From Pantoea agglomerans (GTDB taxonomy: Bacteria; Pseudomonadota; Gammaproteobacteria; Enterobacterales; Enterobacteriaceae), in contig NZ_CP090210.1 of NCBI RefSeq assembly GCF_021397715.1, forward strand, positions 1 to 64,000: a stretch of DNA of 64,000 nt, read 5' to 3'. The number at the start of each line of letters is the position of its first letter. The first letter of the stretch is position 1. Position numbers and translations under genes: made by a program. The notes under the pieces were generated by a model. That model made no database searches, was not told where the DNA came from, and saw nothing but the letters and a program-made list of their open reading frames with translations. Of the stretch, positions 50,366 through 59,439 are shown piece by piece.

Positions 50366-52354
50366 TCAGCCTTCGCTGCCCGTGTCGTCTGCGCTGTCAT
50401 TTTCTGCCGCAGGCCGCAGAGGTTTCATCCACGCGGGCACCCAGCGGGAGTCCTTCATGACCTCTTCGGCAAACTCAGCCGCGTCGCCTTTCTTCATTTT
50501 CTCCGCGTCGCTGGCGTTGCCCGTTTTGCCTGCCTCCGTCAGTGCCCCGGCAATCTGCTCTTTGCTGATGCGCTTAAAGAAACCTTCAGCGGTCGGCTGC
50601 CACCACTCCGCCAGGTCAAAGCCCAGCGCCGTTTCCAGCGTATCGAGATTGCTGGTCTGGCTGCGCCCATAGACGCGGTCCTGAAAGCAGCACACCGCCG
50701 TGGCGCTGCAGAATCCCTGCAGCTGCAGCACTTCGTCCGTGCTCCAGCCCATCAGCCAGCGGAAGTCTTGCGACCAGTTTTCAGGGAGCTTTGCCTCCCA
50801 CTGCGCCTTTTGCGCCTGCAGAAACCGCCAGGCTTTTGTCTCCTCCTTCGCAACCGTTGCGGCTACCAGCGCCGTGCTGTTATCCGTGAGGCTGATTTTC
50901 ATTGGGGTCCCTTCATAACTTTTATGGCTGAAGGTGCTGCGGCAAAGTGTCCAGGTGAGCATGGCAAGCGCAATTTCCGGCTCCGTGCTCAGCGCCGCCT
51001 GTACGGCCAGCGAACGCTCGCAGGACATCGAGCGGACCAGCGTCGCGGAGTAGTCTTCGGAAAGGGTCTGCAGATCGCCTTTGCTTTCGGGTTTTTCTTT
51101 TTTGGGCAGATCGGCCCGACGCTGAACCCCGCGCTGAATGAAGCAGCTGCCGCGCTCAAAGCAGATCATCGCTCCAACCTTATCCTTGTCCGCGCCTGCC
51201 CAGCTGCGCTTCAGGCCCGTTTCTTCCAGGGCGGCGATCTGCTTTCTCAGCGTCACGTCCAGCGCGTCATCTTCTGAAAGCTTCAGCTTTGTCCGCAGCT
51301 CGCTCAACTCGGTGTCTTCTTCCGGCGTCAGCTCCGGGAAGCGCTCCGGCAGCAGGTGATACGTTTTTGTCACCTCGCTGCTCCAGCTCTGTAAACGGCT
51401 GTCCATCCTGACCTCTGCCCAGGCAAACCCCTCCTCCTTTTGCACGGCGTCAGCAATCTGCTGCAGTTTCTGCAGCGTCAGCTGCTCAACCAGCGCCGTG
51501 TCGATATAGCCCTCGTCGTCGCTGCTGAACAGGTCAGCACGAATGGAGCCGCCCGCCGCGAGATAGGCGTCTTTGCCAATGAAGGCGAACTTTGGAGAAT
51601 GGCTGATTGCCGTCTCAGTGGAGGTGATCAGCTTGCGAATGATTTCAGCGGAGGCGTTGTAATACCCCGAGGCCTGCTCCCATACTTCCAGCTGGCGTTC
51701 ATGCGTGTCGGCCAGCGCCAGCGCCTGACACTGCTCAAGCGTGATTTTATCAGCAGCCAGCTCGTCAAGGATGGCAGGAGCAAGGTCGATCAGCTTCAGG
51801 CAGCGCTGAACGTGGCGCGAGCTGTAGCCCATCAGGTCACCAATTTGCGCCGGCGTTTTGCCCTCGTCTGCCAGCGCCAGGAAACCGGCAATCTGCTCGG
51901 CGGGGTGCATATCCTCGCGCTCGCCGTTTTCAACCATTGAGGCTGCGCGCGCCAGCTCCTCCGTGACACGCTTGACCGGGATCAGCTGATCGGGCTGATA
52001 CACGCCCTGCGACAGCAGAAGCTGCAGGGCAGTGAGACGGCGACCTCCGCAGGCTACGCCCAGCATCCCGTCAGCCATGTCGTGCGCGATCAGGTTATGC
52101 AGCAGGCCGACATTTTTGATGGTGGCGGCAAGCGACTCAATGCGCGACTGCACGTAGACCCTGCTGCGCACATTGAGGGGGGAAACCACCAGGCGTGAAA
52201 GCGGGATCATCTCGATGTCGATTTTTTCCAGCGCCTGCTCGACGGCCGCCGCTGCAGCTTTGTCAGCCTTCGCGGGACGACGTGGTTTTTTGGTTTTTAA
52301 AGATGATGATTCTTTAGATTCTGAAGCCGTTGTGTTGACGTTCTGCTGTGACAT
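50366..52354 (-). CDS. ParB-like leading-region protein with the QNVNT leader
   Basis: 662 residues from the ATG at 52354 (GGGAGA upstream). After MSQQNVNTTASESKESS and a Lys-rich stretch comes a ParB/Srx domain (IPLSRLVVSPLNVRS, then the GERR-like CGGRRLTALQLL box) and a KorB/Spo0J-type HTH (TPAQIGDLMGYSSRHVQRCLKL). F-type leading regions carry such large ParB-like proteins next to psiB/psiA. A role in partition is not established. It is followed by psiA. Confidence 0.9.
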   Translation of the reverse strand: MSQQNVNTTASESKESSSLKTKKPRRPAKADKAAAAAVEQALEKIDIEMIPLSRLVVSPLNVRSRVYVQSRIESLAATIKNVGLLHNLIAHDMADGMLGVACGGRRLTALQLLLSQGVYQPDQLIPVKRVTEELARAASMVENGEREDMHPAEQIAGFLALADEGKTPAQIGDLMGYSSRHVQRCLKLIDLAPAILDELAADKITLEQCQALALADTHERQLEVWEQASGYYNASAEIIRKLITSTETAISHSPKFAFIGKDAYLAAGGSIRADLFSSDDEGYIDTALVEQLTLQKLQQIADAVQKEEGFAWAEVRMDSRLQSWSSEVTKTYHLLPERFPELTPEEDTELSELRTKLKLSEDDALDVTLRKQIAALEETGLKRSWAGADKDKVGAMICFERGSCFIQRGVQRRADLPKKEKPESKGDLQTLSEDYSATLVRSMSCERSLAVQAALSTEPEIALAMLTWTLCRSTFSHKSYEGTPMKISLTDNSTALVAATVAKEETKAWRFLQAQKAQWEAKLPENWSQDFRWLMGWSTDEVLQLQGFCSATAVCCFQDRVYGRSQTSNLDTLETALGFDLAEWWQPTAEGFFKRISKEQIAGALTEAGKTGNASDAEKMKKGDAAEFAEEVMKDSRWVPAWMKPLRPAAENDSADDTGSEG

Positions 52355-52631
52355 GTTGTGTCTCCCGTGTGGTTTAAGTGATGTTTCTCTGAGTTCCTCG
52401 CCGTGAGGGCAGAACGGGCGACCGGGCATCAGGCTGAACGCAGGGGGAAACGGCAAAGCCGCAGCCCGAAGGGACCGGGTGCAGCCGTTTAGCGTGCGAC
52501 CCTTGCGTGAAGACGCCCGGGTGCCAGGTTTCTGCACGGCGAAGGGGCTCAGGGGAACAAAACACAACGCGGAAGGATGAACAGGGCACGGCCCCGGAAC
52601 GGCACGCCACGGTGCCGGGCCGGTCCGTAGC

Positions 52632-52823
52632 GGCCACGTCTTTTTGTGGCCAGTGAGCGCGCCGGCGCCAGCCGGCTGCAGGGGTTGACCTGGCCGTTAC
52701 CATCAGAACCTAGCCGAAAGGCCCGGAACGCATCGCGGTCCGGCGGAGCTTACCGGCTCTGCCGGTTAGCGCAGTGGGGCTCGACGACCCGGCAGCGCCG
52801 GGGAGCCGGAGGGGGCCATCAGG
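52632..52823 (+). repeat. Frpo-like structured repeat, copy 5
   Basis: Five hairpins with compensated changes: gccggc/gccggc replaces gcgggc/gcccgc, ccgga/tccgg replaces ccgaa/ttcgg. It lies about 280 bases upstream of the ParB-like start. AT-rich cargo DNA follows its right end. Confidence 0.78.
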
Positions 52824-52997
52824 GTTTTGATTTGAATGTCTGCTCTGTACCAAAAGCAGGCGTTAATACATCTTTGAGAAGCTGATAAAGACATTCAGAG
52901 TTTCTTCAGGATTTTCCATAAAAAGCCAGCCCGGTCAGCCTATTCGAGACATACCGGGATTTTGAGTGAAATCCCTTCAAAAATTAGTTAGGGTTTT

Positions 52998-53039
52998 TAA
53001 TGACTAATGCCCAATGACCAATGATTAATGATCAATGAC
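52998..53039 (+). repeat. Six tandem heptamers YAATGAY
   Basis: taatgac, taatgcc, caatgac, caatgat, taatgat, caatgac lie head to tail (42 bases), just 16 bases before the start of the cargo gene at 53056. Copy number could vary by slippage. Confidence 0.85.
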
Positions 53040-53055
53040 AGATGGAGTTTTTGAT

Positions 53056-53490
53056 ATGTCAGATGAAAAGCGACTTACCCTGGATGATTTTGATTTCAGC
53101 AATGTTGAGGTGAACCCTGGAAAACCAACTGAGAACACGGCCAGAATTCTTCTCCGCGTTGTGGAAGGTGCCTGGGTAGCTTTGTGGCAATACAGCCCCG
53201 ACTCAACACCAGAAGTGTTGATCCAGCGTGGTAATTTATACCAGACAACAAGCGGCTACTCGTGGGGCTATAAGGGCGAAGGATGTAAGCACCTGGCTTT
53301 TGCAATAGTTTCTGTGGTTTATGAGTTTGACTGCCTGGAGCCAGCTGAACTGAGTGAAAGAGCTTATAAACTGGTTGAAGGCATGATTTCCAGTCTGAAC
53401 GCAGAAGTTTCTTACGATCTGCCTGTGGCAATGATTCGTAAGAATCTGGGCGATCATGAACTGCCGTACCTCTATCGGCATGGCGTCTGA
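53056..53490 (+). CDS. Cargo gene, DUF6166-like protein
   Basis: 144 residues from the ATG at 53056, which has TGGAG 8 bases upstream; an upstream ATG at 53035 lies in the heptamer repeats without a site. The GYSWGYKGEGCKHLAFAIVSVV segment fits the DUF6166 pattern (unknown function). It is one of the few rightward genes of the leading region, so the incoming strand cannot serve as its template. It lies between Frpo-like copies 5 and 6 in AT-richer DNA. Confidence 0.7.
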   Translation: MSDEKRLTLDDFDFSNVEVNPGKPTENTARILLRVVEGAWVALWQYSPDSTPEVLIQRGNLYQTTSGYSWGYKGEGCKHLAFAIVSVVYEFDCLEPAELSERAYKLVEGMISSLNAEVSYDLPVAMIRKNLGDHELPYLYRHGV

Positions 53491-53597
53491 ATCGCCTATT
53501 GCTTTACAGTCCCTGCTTAAGACTCCGTTGATAAATTCAGCGGTTTTTTCTCTCTTAAGAGACCTTCACCTTATGGATTGCTGTTCTGTGTAGGTTT

Positions 53598-53722
53598 GCC
53601 ATCAGACCCTAGCCTTCTGGCCCGGAACGCTATGCGGTCCGGCGGAGCTTACCGGCAGAGCCGGTTAGCGGAGTGGGGCTCGACGACCCGGCAACGCCGG
53701 GGAGCCGGAGGGGGCCATCAGG
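53598..53722 (+). repeat. Frpo-like structured repeat, copy 6 (partial)
   Basis: Last three hairpins only (ccgga/tccgg, accggc/gccggt, cccggc/gccggg), then the conserved 3' flank. The gene at its left is rightward, so this copy has no obvious leftward client. This favours a boundary left by insertion of cargo. Confidence 0.72.
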
Positions 53723-53958
53723 CTGTCAGAGCCCTTGACCTTCATGGACATGAAACCGGAGAAGCAGCAGAACATCAGCAGGAAGCAGAGAGAGAAGACC
53801 GTGAGACAGCATCGCGTAGAGAGAAAGCGCAGGCGAAAGGAGAGTAACCGCCGTTGCGGCGCAGCCGCCGCAGCCGTTATCAGCCGCCGTTGACGTTTGC
53901 GGCCCCAGCTGGCGGCACTAATCCGGCCCCGCTGGCGCGAAGCCGGTAAGGCAGGCGA

Positions 53959-54522
53959 TCAGGCATCAATGCGTACAATCATTGTTGAAACGTCCGTATA
54001 AGCAAACGTCCCGCGCGGCAGCGCCTCCTGATGCGTCGCAATATCCTTAAATTCCCGCTGCTGACGCGGACCGTTTGCGCAGACCGCCACCAGGTTACCG
54101 CCCGGCGCCAGCATTTTCAGCGCGTGCCGGATGTGCTTCAGATCATCGCCGTGGCGAAAAGGCGGATTCATGATAATCCGGTCATAAACGGGCTGCGGGG
54201 CGCAGCTCAGAAAGTCCGCGCAGGTCACGGCCACTTCAGGAAACGTCGCGCTGAGATGTTCAGCCAGCGCCGCGTTCATTTCTACGCACTGGCATATTAC
54301 CTCCGGCACGGCCGCAAGCACCGCGCGGACAATGGCGCCGGTCCCGGCGCTCGGCTCCAGCACCCTACTACCCGGCCGGATGTCGGCCAGGGTGACAAGC
54401 TTCCGGCACACCAGATCGGACGAAACAAACAGCTGTGTATCTGCATGCACCCGGGTAGCGGGCTGCAGGCCGCTGAGTTTCTGCTGCATCTGCGCGATTC
54501 GCGCGCTGAGTTCGGTACGCAT
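53959..54522 (-). CDS. Class I SAM-dependent methyltransferase
   Basis: 187 residues from the ATG at 54522 (GGGAGA upstream); an in-frame start at 54579 would add 19 residues. The SAM loop LEPSAGTGAIVRAV and the catalytic MNPPF motif mark an N6-adenine or similar amino-methyltransferase of the type common in plasmid leading regions. It could modify incoming DNA and so protect it from restriction (inference). It lies 89 bases after the DUF3560 gene. Confidence 0.85.
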   Translation of the reverse strand: MRTELSARIAQMQQKLSGLQPATRVHADTQLFVSSDLVCRKLVTLADIRPGSRVLEPSAGTGAIVRAVLAAVPEVICQCVEMNAALAEHLSATFPEVAVTCADFLSCAPQPVYDRIIMNPPFRHGDDLKHIRHALKMLAPGGNLVAVCANGPRQQREFKDIATHQEALPRGTFAYTDVSTMIVRIDA

Positions 54523-54611
54523 TTTTCGTTCTCCCGTGCCGGCAACGCCGGCACTTTGTATATTCATCTGTATATACATAAAACCCCGGGCGAGCCGGGG
54601 AGCCTGATTTG

Positions 54612-55988
54612 TCAGCGCGGAACCTCAACCGTTTTCATGTCGGTGATATACACCGGCGACAGGGTGTAGCCCGTGGACATCACACGGCGGATGCGGTAGG
54701 CCTTGTGATCGTCGCCGGCCGCTATGCCCTTCACCTGTTTAAAATCGGCGTGCTTTTTGCTCCACTGCTCCTTAGTCATCTGCTCGAAACCTTCGCCCGG
54801 ATAGTTCACAATCGGCGGGCGCTTCGCGGCCGCCTTCGCCGTTTTTGCTTCCTCTGCGCTGGGCGCTTTATATTCCGTAATGCGATCGGGCGTGATGGTG
54901 ATGACGGCACCGTTTCCCCGTGACATAAATGAATACTCAGGCGTCACCAGCGAGCTGATTTTTCCGCCGCTGCGGTTTACGCGGATGATGGTCAGCCACT
55001 CCCCGCGGCTTTTAACCTGGCCGCCCGGCACCATTTCGGTATCTGAGGCCAGCACGCCGCCGTGTTCGTCCAGCATGGCGCGCTCGTAGGCGATGCGGTT
55101 GCGGTAGTGCGCGGTCCAGCGGCTCAAGCGCGCGATGGTGCGTTCATGGCACGGAATGCAGATGTCCCGGGCCTGTTCGGCGGTAATAATGTCGTCTTCG
55201 AGGGCTGACCAGATGCTGCGGCTGCCTTCATACTGGCTTTTCTCCGGCGGGCGCGGGTACTTCTCCAGGGTAAAGCAGCAGTGAAGGTGATCGACGCCTG
55301 CAATAACAAGGGCCATTGCCCGGTCAAGGTTCGCGGACGACCAGAGTTTAATAAATTTCTGCACGTCCTGAAGCCGGCGCTCAGCCTTACGCAGATCGGC
55401 CTCAATCTTTTTAATCCGGCGCCAGCGCACGTCCGGGCGCTCCTTGTAAGCTGCGTGACGCAGTGACGCCTCTGCCCGGCGCTCCCAGTATTCAGACGTT
55501 TCAAACAGGCTGACCGCGCGGCGCATGCCGTTTTCAATTTTCTGCGCGTGCTTACGAGCGCGGCGCTCGCTGTGGTGTCCGACGAGAATCGGCTGCCCGA
55601 AGGGAATGGCCGAAGCCAGGCTGTCTACGGCGGCCAGCGCCTGCCCTGACTCGGCGGCGCGCTTTTCGCTGTACTCTTCAAACCGTTCCGCGCGCTCCTC
55701 CTGGCGGTCAAAGAGCGACTGATCTTCATCCTCAATTTCGCCGGCCAGCTCAATCAGCAGGTCTTCGCGATCGGGCGTCCACATTGGCGCCACAAAGAGC
55801 GCCTGACGCGGCGCATACTTAAAGCCTGCATCCTTGACGCGCTTATACGTTGCCTCATCGAGACGGTGCAGCGAATACAGGCGCAGCTTGTTGTCATCCG
55901 GCGAATACGTTGCGCGATAGTTTTCGCAGTTAAAAAAAGATGATTCTTTAGATTCTGGAGCCGGGGTGTTGACGTTCTGCTGTGACAT
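54612..55988 (-). CDS. DUF3560 protein with the QNVNT leader
   Basis: 458 residues from the ATG at 55988 (GGGAGA upstream), beginning MSQQNVNTPAPESKESS. The DUF3560 domain covers YRATYSPDDNKLRLYSL to about residue 250, with Arg/Glu-rich coiled coils. The C-terminal part is beta-rich (MVPGGQVKSRGEWLTIIRV). Its function is not known; it is commonly encoded in F-type leading regions near methyltransferases, as here. Confidence 0.85.
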   Translation of the reverse strand: MSQQNVNTPAPESKESSFFNCENYRATYSPDDNKLRLYSLHRLDEATYKRVKDAGFKYAPRQALFVAPMWTPDREDLLIELAGEIEDEDQSLFDRQEERAERFEEYSEKRAAESGQALAAVDSLASAIPFGQPILVGHHSERRARKHAQKIENGMRRAVSLFETSEYWERRAEASLRHAAYKERPDVRWRRIKKIEADLRKAERRLQDVQKFIKLWSSANLDRAMALVIAGVDHLHCCFTLEKYPRPPEKSQYEGSRSIWSALEDDIITAEQARDICIPCHERTIARLSRWTAHYRNRIAYERAMLDEHGGVLASDTEMVPGGQVKSRGEWLTIIRVNRSGGKISSLVTPEYSFMSRGNGAVITITPDRITEYKAPSAEEAKTAKAAAKRPPIVNYPGEGFEQMTKEQWSKKHADFKQVKGIAAGDDHKAYRIRRVMSTGYTLSPVYITDMKTVEVPR

Positions 55989-56266
55989 GTTGTTTCTCCC
56001 GTGTGGTTGCATGTGATGTTTCTCCGAGTTCCGTCGCCGTGGGGGCAGAACGGGCGACCGGGCATCAGGCTGAACGCAGGGGGAAACGGCAAAGCCGCAG
56101 CCCGAAGGGACCGGGTGCCGCCGTTTAGCGCGCGACCCTTGCGTGAAGACGCCCGGGTGCCAGGTTTCTGCACGGCGAAGGGACCCGGGAAACGAAACAC
56201 AACGCGGAAGGATGAACAGGGCACAGCCCCGGAACGGCACACCCCGGTGCCGGTCCGGTCCGCAGC

Positions 56267-56458
56267 GGCCACGTCCTTTTGTGGCCAGTGAGCGCGCCGG
56301 CACAGCCGGCTGCAGGGGTTGACCTTGCCGTTCGCCATCAGACCCTAGCCGACAGGCCCGGAACCCGCAGGGGTTCGGCGGAGCTTACCGGCTTTGCCGG
56401 TTAGCGGAGTAGGGCTCGACGACCCGGCAACGCCGGGGAGCCGGAGGGGGCCATCAGG
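56267..56458 (+). repeat. Frpo-like structured repeat, copy 7
   Basis: Five hairpins. The third is extended (ccggaaccc / gggttcgg), and the second uses gccggc/gccggc. It lies about 280 bases upstream of the DUF3560 start, with the conserved 3' flank. Confidence 0.76.
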
Positions 56459-56727
56459 CTGTTAATGCCGTTGACCTTCAGATACAGGAAACCGGAGAAG
56501 CAGCTGCAGCACAGCAGAACCGAGAGCAGCAGGAAGCATGGAGAGAAGACCGGGAGACAGCATCCCGGAGAGAGAAAGCGCAGGCGAAGGGAGGTGACCG
56601 GTGCGTCAGCACCGGTTACTTCCGGCCCGCAGGGCCGCCGGGGTTTTATGCGATGCCGGCAGCGCGTTCATGCGGATCAGGACGAAAGCCGATTCAGGCA
56701 GGCGCGGGCCTGCCTGTGTTTAATTAC

Positions 56728-57096
56728 TTACGGACGGAAGCTCAGCAGCCTGGCTATCAGCCCTCTGGGAGCTTCCGGGCCGGCGGGCGTAAAGAGCGGT
56801 GCAGCATCCACGCGGGCGCGTATCGCCAGCTGATCGACCACGTCATTCCATGCCCACTCTTCGTCATCAGGCTCTGACACCACATAGCAGCGCAGCGTAT
56901 GGCCAGAGGCCGCTGCAATGCTGCGCGCGAGGTTCAGCAACCAGGGTGCTCCTTCGCCCGGGCAGGCGTCAGTGATGAACTGCCCGTTAATGTAAAACGC
57001 CTCGGCGCCCGTGTTCAGCGTTATGTGACAGCACGGGCCCAGCACGCGCACAATCTCACCCTGCGATACCGGAAATGCATTACTCATACCTTTCAT
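56728..57096 (-). CDS. Unknown leading-region protein
   Basis: 122 residues from the ATG at 57096, which overlaps the stop of the 49-residue gene (ATGA) and has GGAGG upstream. It is soluble, with a beta-rich first half and a Trp-containing acidic segment (EPDDEEWAWNDVVDQLA). No family recognised. Confidence 0.65.
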   Translation of the reverse strand: MKGMSNAFPVSQGEIVRVLGPCCHITLNTGAEAFYINGQFITDACPGEGAPWLLNLARSIAAASGHTLRCYVVSEPDDEEWAWNDVVDQLAIRARVDAAPLFTPAGPEAPRGLIARLLSFRP

Positions 57097-57242
57097 GCCT
57101 GACCTCCCTGTAATTTTCTGACCGTGGCCATAAAGCATGGCCAGTCACTGAACCGCATCGCCTGCATGCTGGCAGGTCTGCCCTCGCGGTAAGCCTGCGC
57201 AAAACGCTGCGCCTGCGCTTCTACTTTCTTACTGTAACGCAT
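57093..57242 (-). CDS. 49-residue basic protein
   Basis: The frame runs from an ATG with AAGGAG upstream to a TGA that overlaps the next ATG. It is basic and helical (RYSKKVEAQAQRFAQAYREG, then FSDWPCFMATVRKL). The overlap and ribosome site support it as real. Function unknown. Confidence 0.65.
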   Translation of the reverse strand: MRYSKKVEAQAQRFAQAYREGRPASMQAMRFSDWPCFMATVRKLQGGQA

Positions 57243-57320
57243 CAGTTAACTCCTTCGCTTCTGCTTTAACCGGCGCGTTTGCTGCCGCGCCGGTGCTTCT
57301 GACTGCATGACTGGCGTGTT

Positions 57321-57698
57321 TTACCAGTCGTAAGTTACAAAACCCGGCTGGATGTCTGCGTCGCGGTCGAAATGGAACATGCGCGTGCCGGACAGCCGTG
57401 AGACCGTCTCCAGCAGGTAACAGAGGCTTTCTGAAATACCCTGATTACGCAGCCACCGGAGCCTGTCTCCGTTCATGTCGAGACATATAAGGTGCCCATA
57501 GCCGGTATCGTGTATCCACATCCACGCCCCGTCCCCTTTCTCTGAACGACGTGAGAGCCAGTAAATCCGATCGCTGTCTTCCAGGGACATGTGCGCGGTG
57601 CTCAATATCAGGCATTTTTCGATGCTGGTGGCTGCCTGCCCTTCCCCCCATCTTTCCGAGGGTTCCTGAGCGGCGGTGTTGACGTTCTGTGTGTGCAT
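57321..57698 (-). CDS. DUF5983-like protein with the QNVNT leader
   Basis: 125 residues beginning MHTQNVNTAAQEPSERW, then KCLILSTAHMSLEDSDRIYWL and WIHDTGYGHLICLDM, a pattern like DUF5983 proteins of plasmid leading regions. It heads a short leftward operon with the 49- and 122-residue genes. An inverted repeat (57781-57820) and Frpo-like copy 8 lie upstream. Confidence 0.7.
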   Translation of the reverse strand: MHTQNVNTAAQEPSERWGEGQAATSIEKCLILSTAHMSLEDSDRIYWLSRRSEKGDGAWMWIHDTGYGHLICLDMNGDRLRWLRNQGISESLCYLLETVSRLSGTRMFHFDRDADIQPGFVTYDW

Positions 57699-57780
57699 TC
57701 CGGTTCTCCTTTAGGTTGGTTAACTCATCTCTCGTCGGGACCTTTCGCGGCAAAGGGCGTGCACGCGACAGCGATCGGAC

Positions 57781-57820
57781 AAAGCAGGGCCGGCGAAGCC
57801 GTACACTTCAGCCTTGCTTT
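57781..57820. promoter_or_regulatory. Covarying inverted repeat upstream of a QNVNT-leader gene (copy 3)
   Basis: aaagcagggc / gccttgcttt (9 of 10 pairs) about 83 bases before the leader ATG. The place, spacing and inner ACTTCA box match copies 1 and 2, but the arm sequence is different. Confidence 0.65.
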
Positions 57821-58003
57821 TTCCGGACGACGGTGCGAAACCCGGCCCTCCGCGAGAGAGCCGGTGAGAGATGACCAACGGTAAGACAGGGAATGAACAC
57901 ACCCGGCGCGCCGTTAAGGCGTGACGACATGAAAGCGTCGGCGGATGTATGCCGGCGCGGTGAAGGCGCGGCCGCAGGCCCGCTGCAGCAGTTATCTGTT
58001 AAA

Positions 58004-58123
58004 GCCATCAGACCCTGGCCGGGAGGCCCGGAACGCCACGCGGTCCGGCGGAGCTTACCGGCTCTGCCGGTTAGCGCAGTGGGGGTGACGACCCGGCAGC
58101 GCCGGGGAGCCGGAGGGGGGCAT
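58004..58123 (+). repeat. Frpo-like structured repeat, copy 8
   Basis: Last three hairpins (ccgga/tccgg, accggc/gccggt, cccggc/gccggg), ending gaggggggcat. The RT module starts 44 bases to its right. It faces the leader gene at 57698. Confidence 0.74.
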
Positions 58124-58166
58124 ACTTCTCATTTTTATGGCTTTACGACTTCACTGAATAAAGGTG

Positions 58167-58934
58167 TCACTTGAATAACCGGGCTTGTTCTTTGTTAACA
58201 CTACCAACGTATGAAGCTATACCTTTTTTTTCAGGGGGGTGCGAACTGGATATATAGGCTTGCAAAAAATCAACAATCCTTTTAGCTGATATACGCAGTG
58301 AGTTTTGGCTAAGTTCTAAATTAAACACATTCACGATTGTTGATGGAAGCTGAGTTTTAGACCGGTTTACCGTATAACCTGACTTAACCAACGCTTCATT
58401 GACAGCTTTAAAAGTATCTTCCAGCCTTCCTAAATCATTACCTGAAAGAAGGATGTCATCCATATAGATACTTACAGATATATCACCTGATTTACTGATG
58501 TTTTTAATAAGACTCCCACAAAAGGATTGATGGAAACAAAAACTTGCCAGAACTGGTGACTGTGGATAGCCATATGGAATCACATGCTTTAATCCATTGC
58601 CGTTTTGGTTTTTCACGGTTGATAACTTTGCGATTTTTCTCGCTTTGTCATAGGGGATGAAATTCCCTAGCGCTCTTGTTATGCGACTTTGGCTGGTGGC
58701 GCCAAAAAAATCCTGTATATCGATCAATGCAAAGTATTTTTTCTGGACATGATGATTTGCAGCCGCAACATGACCACCATCTCTCAGGTGAAACATATAG
58801 AGAGGGGATTTCCATTTTGACCTGATATAAGCGTGTATTAGCTTTCCTTGCTTTAACGTAGCCTCATTGGGTATATAAACCCAGCGGCCCGGCTTTATCT
58901 CAAACTTATGAAGCCATTCATTTTCTGTATTCAT
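58167..58934 (-). CDS. Reverse transcriptase of unclassified retron/DRT-like type
   Basis: 255 residues, almost only the palm and fingers of a reverse transcriptase. Seen motifs: FALIDIQDFFGA near residue 70 (first catalytic Asp), IPYGYPQSPVLASF near 118 (motif with QSP instead of QG), IYMDDILLSGN near 158 (catalytic YxDD), and a thumb-like VNVFNLELSQNSLRIS. There is no maturase, nuclease or fused effector domain. It is AT-rich and overlaps a 47-residue upstream gene by 4 bases. It resembles bacterial defence RTs (retrons, UG/DRT); the class is not clear. No retron NAxxH or VTG signature is obvious. Confidence 0.85.
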   Translation of the reverse strand: MNTENEWLHKFEIKPGRWVYIPNEATLKQGKLIHAYIRSKWKSPLYMFHLRDGGHVAAANHHVQKKYFALIDIQDFFGATSQSRITRALGNFIPYDKARKIAKLSTVKNQNGNGLKHVIPYGYPQSPVLASFCFHQSFCGSLIKNISKSGDISVSIYMDDILLSGNDLGRLEDTFKAVNEALVKSGYTVNRSKTQLPSTIVNVFNLELSQNSLRISAKRIVDFLQAYISSSHPPEKKGIASYVGSVNKEQARLFK

Positions 58935-59074
58935 AAAAAAAACAAGTAGTTAGGGACTATGTTGAAGAGGCTCAACACCTTCTCAACGAAAGTCCACGAC
59001 TCGTTGATAAAGGCCAGGACTGCAGTAGCAGTCTCGAGCACTTCAACTAAGCCGATTTTATGTTGTTTAGACAT
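58931..59074 (-). CDS. 47-residue hydrophobic protein coupled to the reverse transcriptase
   Basis: ATG at 59074 with AGAGAG upstream; the TGA overlaps the RT start (ATGA). It reads MSKQHKIGLVEVLETATAV then LAFINESWTFVEKVLSLFN and ends NYLFFL. It is helical, amphipathic to hydrophobic, and might be membrane-associated. The coupling suggests the two proteins are made in step; a toxin, effector or RT cofactor role is inference. Confidence 0.6.
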   Translation of the reverse strand: MSKQHKIGLVEVLETATAVLAFINESWTFVEKVLSLFNIVPNYLFFL

Positions 59075-59390
59075 AAATCGTTCTCTCTATACAATCCTGA
59101 CGATTCTTAGCGCAAGCGCATAGCCCAAACTAATAACGCTACGCCCCCTTAAGAGGCGATAAGAAACCTTTGGCAACCCCAAGTAGCGAGAAGCAGCGTA
59201 TAGCCGCCCGCCGCGACGAACGGTAGCCGTCGGTATGTCGAATAACGACGAGTACAGAGAGGCCGGATAACCGGCTAACGTCAGGAGTGTACAGGTTACA
59301 CCTTGAGTAAAAGATAAGGAACTGTTTAGCGTTTGCGATCTACATCAGCAACACGCCCTCACTATACATCCCCTATCACCCGTCAACATT
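59075..59390 (-). ncRNA. Structured leader RNA of the RT module (predicted)
   Basis: About 300 bases without a gene, upstream of the RT pair on the same strand. Hairpins: gcgc-aa-gcgc at 59110-59119, cgcccc/gaggcg at 59142-59158, cgacg/cgtcg at 59214-59232, gccgg/ccggc at 59262-59275, and gtgta/tacac at 59287-59301. Defence RTs use an adjacent structured RNA as template, so this is the candidate. A weak leftward promoter (tatagt -10 box near 59359-59364) may lie at its right end. Confidence 0.45.
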
Positions 59391-59439
59391 AGGATGTAAT
59401 CCACTGAATCATAGATAGTCGGATTCTTTTGTACATCCC

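Noticed and set aside
58167..59400. Calling the RT unit a named retron type
   Set aside because: The RT lacks the usual retron signatures I can check by eye and I could not identify msr/msd arms with convincing a1/a2 pairing.
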